DNA of 64,000 nucleotides from Phascolomyces articulosus (lineage: Eukaryota; Mucoromycota; Mucoromycetes; Mucorales; Lichtheimiaceae): assembly GCA_025677815.1 (NCBI GenBank), contig JAIXMP010000014.1, forward strand, positions 992,001 to 1,056,000, read 5' to 3'. Positions 58,880 through 64,000 of the stretch are shown one piece after another; within the stretch, counting starts at the first letter, position 1; the number at the start of each line of letters is the position of its first letter. The notes under the pieces were generated by a model. It was not told where the DNA came from. It ran no database searches and saw only the letters and a list, made by a program, of their open reading frames with translations. A program made the position numbers and the translations under genes.

Positions 58880-59243
58880 AGATATGTCAAAATATCTCAC
58901 TTACAAGTATACATATCATTCGTTCGAAGAGAAAAAAACAAAAATCCACAAGTTTTTAAATCCCTGATACTATTTGGACTTTCACTAACTAGGACATACA
59001 ACATGCCTTTCAATGTCCGGGGATCTTTATTCCAGATTCGTACAATGTTTTTGTGCTTGTGTTATCCGTCACTTTGCCAGCTTCACATGTCCCGAATTCA
59101 AAAAGCTCAGTTGTGAAGAGAAGATCCGTTTTGGTCCCAAGTTTTCGTATGGACATTGCATTGACACCAGCTAAAGTTCGATTGGCATTTACACATTCGG
59201 TTGTAGCTCTTGATACATATTCACCTCTAAAAATTAAATTCAA
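58880..59243 (-). pseudogene. Fragment of a Mucoromycota-type ORF, frameshifted, abutting the DIRS-like element
   Basis: On the minus strand an open piece reads GEYVSRATTECVNANRTLAG, then RKLGTKTDLLF, then EFGTCEAGKVTDNTSTKTL, then GIKIPGH-stop. A one-base shift at IKIPG brings a following frame into line: LKGMLYVLVSES, then LKTCGFLFFSLRTND. I recall hypothetical proteins of Mucorales with the same order (K-x-D-L-x-F, then E-x-x-x-x-E-x-G-K, then KxPKxxKDML, then GF). The D then E-x-GK pattern might be a nuclease-like core, but that is speculation. The open frame starts 7 bases from the end of the inverted terminal repeat, so the element probably interrupted this gene. Confidence 0.5.
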
Positions 59244-59287
59244 GTGTCGAAATAAATTCTAATAGAATTGATTGAGACACTCGAATA
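59237..59287 (+). repeat. Left inverted terminal repeat of the DIRS-like element
   Basis: 51 bases identical, except one, to the reverse complement of 61751-61801. The repeat is itself quasi-palindromic: TCAAGTGTC near one end pairs with GACACTCGA near the other with one mismatch, around a central AATTC...GAATT. Each end could fold as a hairpin. Confidence 0.8.
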
Positions 59288-59332
59288 AAAAATATGAAAT
59301 GTGATTGCTAATTCAGAGAGAATAGGAAGAAA

Positions 59333-60728
59333 CTAACCAAAATCTAGAGTATGATCATCCCTGGCATCATAAAATACGTCCCCATCCGAATCTTCGGTAC
59401 TAGTGATAAGTGTATTCGCGAAATCGAAAGTGTATAAATGTTCTCGGCGATAATGATTTTCGAAGGTAGCTGAAGAAGCCCAATTACCCATAGCGACAAT
59501 ATCCTCTTTAGGAATACCCGACTGAAGCGCCAGTGATGATGCGATGGAACGTAACGAAACTCGTTTTTCATCGGTAGACAAGTTGATAAATTTTAAAATC
59601 CAAGATTGAATTGTTCGAGGACTGATCAAATTGTTCGGTTGTAATGAGTTGACAAACAACGGAGTGGCATCACAAGAAGGGCGACGTTGCATATAAAGTT
59701 GAAAGGTATGAACTGGAAAGAGATGTTGGTCTCGATGAGCTTTTACTTGGAAAGATTTTATTATACGTCGTCGTTGTTGTTTCTCCTTAGGACTATGAAC
59801 TTCAAAGGACAGAATGTTATCGTCCAAAACTGAGGTGGAAGTAAAGGGTATCCGATGCAAGTCTGAAGGTCGTAGAAAGCAGGTTATACCCAGAAGATAT
59901 GCTAGTTTACTTTGTAAAGTGGCAAGCGAAATAGAATGATTATCCAACGATTGCAGGTGATCGATTGTAGGCTGAAGACTGATGGTGGATCGATGAAGTC
60001 TAATTGGTGGTGCACGTTTTAAAAGTATATTAAAGAATGAGTTGATCCGTTCATTGGTTCTAATACTGTCGTAATAAATATGGCGGATCAATACCAAGCC
60101 AATAGAAATGGAGATAACAGAAGAGTAGTGATAAAATAAAGAGTAACGTGAAAAGATGTCGTTTATTGTTTTAATGATCAGGGGTATTTATATGTTTTCT
60201 AACTACTTGTAATAATAATAATTTATATAATAAAACTAATGATAATAATATGTATACGTGGAATAATGGAGGATGCGATACGTGTTCATGACTGTCAATT
60301 GAATACGTGTTCGAATAATTAATAAGATGATGGATGATAAATACGTGGCATAATAAAATGCAAATACGATAGCAGTGATAAGGTGTTACAAAAATAAATC
60401 AAAAAAGGAAATGGTAGATACCCTTATTTTTAGTTACGACAATACTGGATGGATGGTGGTGCAAATGAGTTATAGCAGCCCGAAAACGTTGTAAAGTCGA
60501 AATCGCATATGAATCACGAGTATGCATATCGCTTATAAAATTGATGAGATCCTCAGGTTGAAATGACTGTGGTGTAATATTGTTTTCAAGGCACCATTTA
60601 AGGAACAAGAGTTGTCCTGGTTTATATGAATCGTTTGTGGCATCATCTTTTAGGCGATTACGGGTAAAAATTGCTTGTGCATTGCCATTTAGATTCGGCT
60701 GTTGGTATTTCGAACAGATAAGGTCCAC
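59333..60728 (-). pseudogene. Tyrosine recombinase ORF split by a MITE
   Basis: Part 1 (60728-60447) contains FLKWCLENNITPQSFQPEDL and STLQRFRAAITHLHHHPSSI, the N-terminal SAM-like domain. Part 2 (60061-59333) resumes RTNERINSFFNILLKRAPPI and contains GITCFLRPSDLHRI (first catalytic Arg), SLRSIASSLALQSGI (second Arg block) and MGNWASSATFENHYRR (Trp/His position and the nucleophile Tyr). The two parts join as PSSI-RTNER when the MITE and one target copy are left out. Apart from the insertion the recombinase frame looks intact. Tyrosine recombinases integrate circular DNA copies of DIRS elements. Confidence 0.7.
60068..60440. mobile_element. MITE, 373 bp, nested in the tyrosine recombinase gene (copy A)
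   Basis: Flanked by a direct duplication AATACT (60062-60067 and 60441-60446). It begins GTCGTAA and ends TTACGAC, with imperfect inverted ends (GTCGTAATAAATATGG against GTCGTAACTAAAAATAAGG). It has no coding capacity. Relatives at 53509-53889, about 22225-22345 and about 22510-22650 share subterminal GGTATTGATCCGCCA or variants. The transposase that mobilises it is unknown; a 6 to 7 base target duplication does not fit Tc1/mariner. Confidence 0.75.
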
Positions 60729-60949
60729 GCGGCAAGCTTCAGGTACTGTTGGTCATTGGCCAGATCACTGCTGGGGATGGCAGATGTATTACTGATGGTG
60801 AAAGAATTAATGGTGGATGGAGACTTAACGATTGTATGGTGGGAAACCAAATTGCTTTGGGCCACCATGGAGTTATCATTGTGACCTGATCCAATTGTTC
60901 TTGTATTATTTTTTGAGGGCAACGACTGATTAAGTTCCATGGTGGATTC

Positions 60950-61655
60950 ATGTAAGGATGTCGGAATTGATTCCATGGGATTGTAAATGCGTCGGTGAAC
61001 AAGCTGTCCGGGTCGGGAAGCCAAGATACGTATTTTGGAAGTTGTTTCGTAATTCTGTCGACAAACAGATCCACGAAGCAATGTTGTTACGCATGTCATT
61101 GATTTGTGCTTAGACATTAAGCAATAAAGCACGGCAATCTTTAAGCATATATAAGTAGCGTTGAACATTCGGATTGTTGACCTCCCGACTGATTTCAAGA
61201 CCAAGTACATCCAAAGGTCGGAATATACCAGAAAGCAAGTATAGTAAACGTTTAAAGGACATATCCTGTTTTGTTTGGTATTTATTCATCTTACGGGCTG
61301 CTGTAGGAATAGTATCAGGTGGTTGATAATGAAGGTTGTCGATGTTAGGATATTGATCAATTATTTTTTTACGTTCTTCATCAGTAAGCATTTTAGTAGG
61401 AAACATAGAAGAGTCTAGTTGAAGTATTTCAGAGAGAAATGGAGAAGGGGACCAAGTGTAAGAGGGTCGTACTCTCAATGAGTGTAAAGCTGAGAGGGTT
61501 TCCTCATCATGATCCTCCATATCTACATTTTCAGATGGTTGTTGTTCTGTTGAAGATTGAGAGGTTTCTTGTGCAAGCATTTGTTCAAGTTGAAAAATTC
61601 TTTGTTGCATAGCCACATATTGATCATTTGAAGTACTGTTGGTGGTGGAGTCCAT
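60950..61655 (-). pseudogene. DIRS Gag-like ORF with a nonsense codon
   Basis: The likely start is the ATG at 61655 (MDSTTNSTSNDQYVAMQQRI), a coiled-coil-like N-terminus. Then come SYTWSPSPFLSEIL, MLTDEERKKIIDQYPNI, FKRLLYLLSGIFRPLDVLGL and NVQRYLYMLKDCRALLLNV. A TAA at 61110 ends the open frame there. The frame then stays open (AQINDMRNNIASWICLSTEL) for about 50 codons, so the stop is a point mutation. The IFRPLDVLGLEI...MLKDCR block recalls Gag-like proteins of DIRS elements in Mucoromycota as I remember them. The role would be nucleic acid binding and particle formation. Confidence 0.55.
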
Positions 61656-61750
61656 TTTTTGCGGTGCTGACCGAGCGAAAAAGAAGATCAATTATATTTT
61701 TTCATTTTTCGCTGACTTTTAATAAAAGAAGATAAAGCAATCATATTTCA

Positions 61751-61801
61751 TATTCGAGTGTCTCAATCAATTCTGTTAGAATTTATTTCGACACTTGAAT
61801 T
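61751..61801 (-). repeat. Right inverted terminal repeat of the DIRS-like element
   Basis: Reverse complement of 59237-59287 with one difference (near its middle). The bases outside (TAATTGTAATCC) do not match those outside the left repeat beyond ATTA. Confidence 0.8.
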
Positions 61802-62102
61802 AATTGTAATCCAATACTACTCAACAACAATCATAGTTTACGCACAACCATTTAAATCGAACCCAATTCCGATCTATCTTCTCTTTCAATCTATCCAACC
61901 CATCTAGGAATTACTGTATGACACAATTCCAACTTTTAAATTGTTTTCATATAACCAATTATTCAAGAACCAACCATCTAATGCTTTGTATACATATATG
62001 AAAAGATATGCATCATTTGCTTGTTATTTGGTACAATAAAAATAATATATATATATATATATATTTTGCGCTGTTTTTTTTCTTTTTTCTTTTGGTAACT
62101 TT

Positions 62103-64000
62103 TTACTTGGGACCAATAATGCTCAGTGTACCATTAGGCATCATTTCACCCACCATGGAGGTCATATACCAACCATCCGCATCCATCACAGCTTCAGTGG
62201 CTTCAGGATCGTTCCAATATCCAGCAAATACATTGTTTCCACGAATCCATACTTCACCTCTTGGGTTAGGGCTATCATTGCTTGACAAGTGTTTATCGGG
62301 TAAATCTTCCAATTTGATTTCATTGCATGGTAAAGGAGCACCACAGCTGCGTGCATCAGCAAGATAATCGTAGAACATGGATAAAGTGGTAGTACCAGCT
62401 GTTTCAGGTCGATTAAATGATTTAAGGACTTGTGTACCAAGAATGGCTCTAAAGAAAGGAGACAAAGTACCATCCTCCAATTCTACACAATTATGATCCA
62501 TCGTTAGTTAAAAAAACGTAATATATAGTAGTAGCATGGATATCAGTTCTTCTTTTTCGTCATTATTTACCATTATCAATCAACAATAATCGAATGTTGC
62601 TGCCAAAAGTCTTTTGTCGAATATCTCGGAAAACGAGCATATCATATTTGCTATCAGCAACAAGACGACCATCTTCAAAGTAAGCTTGTTTACGATCCAA
62701 GCCGCGGCGGAACAAGAAGGAATTACCATAGCGCTTTTCAATATTTTCCTTGACTTGTGTGAGGAAAGGTGCACCACTATAGAGAAAAGTGATATTAATT
62801 TCGACTCCTCTCATATGTTTTCCATGTTCAATCCTTTATATACAATGAAGTTACCTTGCATAAATGGTAGGCTTAGCTTCCAAAGCACCCGAAAGTGTTG
62901 CAGGTACGTCCACTTTGACATCTCCATTTCCAACCTCATCGCCAAAGGCAATGGATCCACCAGTAACACAAAGAAGTCCAACAAGAACATGACCAAATAC
63001 ATTATCTATTTACCAAAAAAAAAACCATCCCAATAAGTATCCTTCCATTCTTATTTCCTTCACTTTGTATTTTTTCCCTTTTTTTTCTGTCACGTAATCT
63101 TACCAATGGGGAAATTATGCATCAATCGATCCTTGGGTGTAATTCGTTGTTGGGGAGGCATGACTGCCAAATAACTAGCTATTAAAATCCCAAAAAAAGA
63201 GAAATTTATTATAAAGGTCATATGTTTCCCTCCAGATCCATAAATGATTCATCCCCCATTCCATCCATTTCTACATCATATGTGTCCTTCTCTCAGATCT
63301 TACCAATAACTGACACCATATTCTATAAAAAAAAATCACGCGACAGGATAAGTACACAAAAATTGGGCTGAAAATATAAAGTATCATTTTTTATGCATAA
63401 TGAATTACCTTGTGGGTCAATACAGCACCTGCCTTGCCATTTTCAGTCTATTTTATGCAAATGGATTTAGATTATTAGAAACAAAAAAAAAGGCTTTATC
63501 GTGTCTTTCTCTCCTTCTGCCCCATTCCTCAATTTCCGTCTTTGTACAATTATAAAAACTAGCATACATTGCTGGCAGTATAGTAGATGCTGGCAATATT
63601 GGTGTTTTCTATATATATAAACGAGGAAAACCACATTTTATAAGTCGTTTGAACACTCAATCCCTGCATCAAACTACTTCCCTCTCTCATCATTAAAAAT
63701 ATGACACTTACGTGGCTGGCTTTGTTCTACTGGATCTTGAGCACCCTTTGCTTCAATGTCCTTAAGACTTGTCACCTGGATACCCAATTTCTCTGCTGCC
63801 TCTTTATTGGAGGCATTGACATTACCAAGAACAACCAAATAACGAACATTTGTCTTGGTACCTGTCAATACAGACAATGCACGCTCAACCAATCCTTCAT
63901 CCACGACGAGAACACTCAAACGCGACTTTTCAAGAACTTGCAAAAGATGAGATGAAGTGGATTCTGCAGAGATAGGCACTGTCACAAGGCCACCACAATG
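62103..64000 (-). CDS. Long-chain acyl-CoA synthetase-like protein with degenerate active site, C-terminal part
   Basis: ANL-superfamily homologue running off the window (N-terminus not seen). Spliced exons read VTVPISAESTSSHLLQVLEK, GTKTNVRYLVVLG, NIASIYYTASN, TENGKAGAVLTHKNMVSVIA, LMHNFPIDNVFGHVLVGLLC, ASGAPFLTQVKENIEKRYGN and GEVWIRGNNVFAGYWNDPEA, ending GTLSIIGPK-stop. The fold-defining blocks fit ACSL enzymes. The adenylate P-loop YTSGTTGxPKG is replaced by YTASNTENGKAG. The TGD that binds AMP ribose is replaced by TSM (GWYMTSMVGE). The protein stops where the C-terminal subdomain with the catalytic Lys should begin. Eight or more introns are kept intact, so it is an expressed-looking pseudoenzyme rather than a decayed gene. 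Confidence 0.8.

Larger units (their letters stand above)
59237..61801 (-). mobile_element. Tyrosine-recombinase (DIRS-like) element, 2565 bp, lacking reverse transcriptase
   Basis: Bounded by 51-base inverted repeats (59237-59287 and 61751-61801, 50 of 51 positions matching). Inside, on the minus strand, lie a Gag-like ORF and a tyrosine-recombinase ORF in the order seen in DIRS retrotransposons. The reverse transcriptase, RNase H and methyltransferase-like regions that normally separate them are missing: only about 200 bases of stop-rich DNA lie between. No target-site duplication is seen next to the repeats, as is typical for DIRS. The Gag frame has a stop and the recombinase ORF is interrupted by a nested MITE, so the copy is inactive. 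Confidence 0.65.

Noticed and set aside
59010..59262. Plus-strand ORF of 69-89 residues
   Set aside because: The minus-strand frame has the recognisable protein pattern; the plus-strand ORF is its shadow.
1..64000. tRNA, rRNA, CRISPR or prokaryotic operon signals
   Set aside because: No convincing B-box GGTTCGANTCC with paired arms, no rRNA-like stretch and no regularly spaced direct repeats were found by eye.

Overview
The window looks like nuclear DNA of an early-diverging fungus, most likely a Mucoromycota (Mucorales-type) genome. The evidence is AT-rich DNA, genes split by many short GTAAG...AG introns, a Rhizopus/Rhizomucor-type secreted lipase, a SCAI homologue, a Rap/Rsr1 GTPase and a Sla1 homologue. 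No prokaryotic features, tRNA, rRNA or CRISPR were recognised.

Layout. 1-2069: 3' part of a SCAI-family transcription cofactor gene (+). 2227-16059: two secreted GH31 alpha-glucosidase paralogues (-) enclosing two intronless HET-domain-like genes (-), in the order GH31, HET, HET, GH31. 16784-18570: secreted class 3 lipase (-). 19931-21736: a third HET-like copy (+), dead by point mutation. 22.2-23.5 kb: fragments of a short inverted-repeat element and a broken ORF. 23654-25168: conserved multi-pass membrane protein (+). 25.2-28.1 kb: gene-free, with a probable LINE 3' end and degenerate repeats. 28110-30438: TPR/F-box/LRR protein (-). 31563-32461: Rap/Rsr1 GTPase (-). 34647-39009: Sla1-like endocytic SH3 protein (+). 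39357-40484: cyclophilin A (-). 40775-42646: fourth HET-like gene (-). 44286-45653: aldo/keto reductase (+). 45880-50081: SNF2/RING translocase with SUMO-interacting motifs, Uls1-like (-). 50.1-55.4 kb: gene-poor, with a MITE and a Tc1/mariner relic. 55424-57540: MFS transporter (+). 59237-61801: a tyrosine-recombinase (DIRS-like) element with 51-bp inverted termini and a MITE nested in its recombinase gene. 62103 to the window end: C-terminal part of an acyl-CoA-synthetase-like protein whose adenylation motifs are degenerate (-).

Housekeeping genes (SLA1, RSR1-like, cyclophilin, SNF2) form ordinary blocks. The accessory parts (2-23 kb, 40-43 kb, 50-62 kb) carry secreted hydrolases, an amplified intronless HET-like family and mobile-element debris. 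The best candidates for something new are the intronless HET-like family with its invariant C-terminal tail, the pseudoenzyme-like acyl-CoA synthetase, and the compact RT-less tyrosine-recombinase element with quasi-palindromic termini. All functional statements are homology-based inferences from sequence reading; no database search was run.
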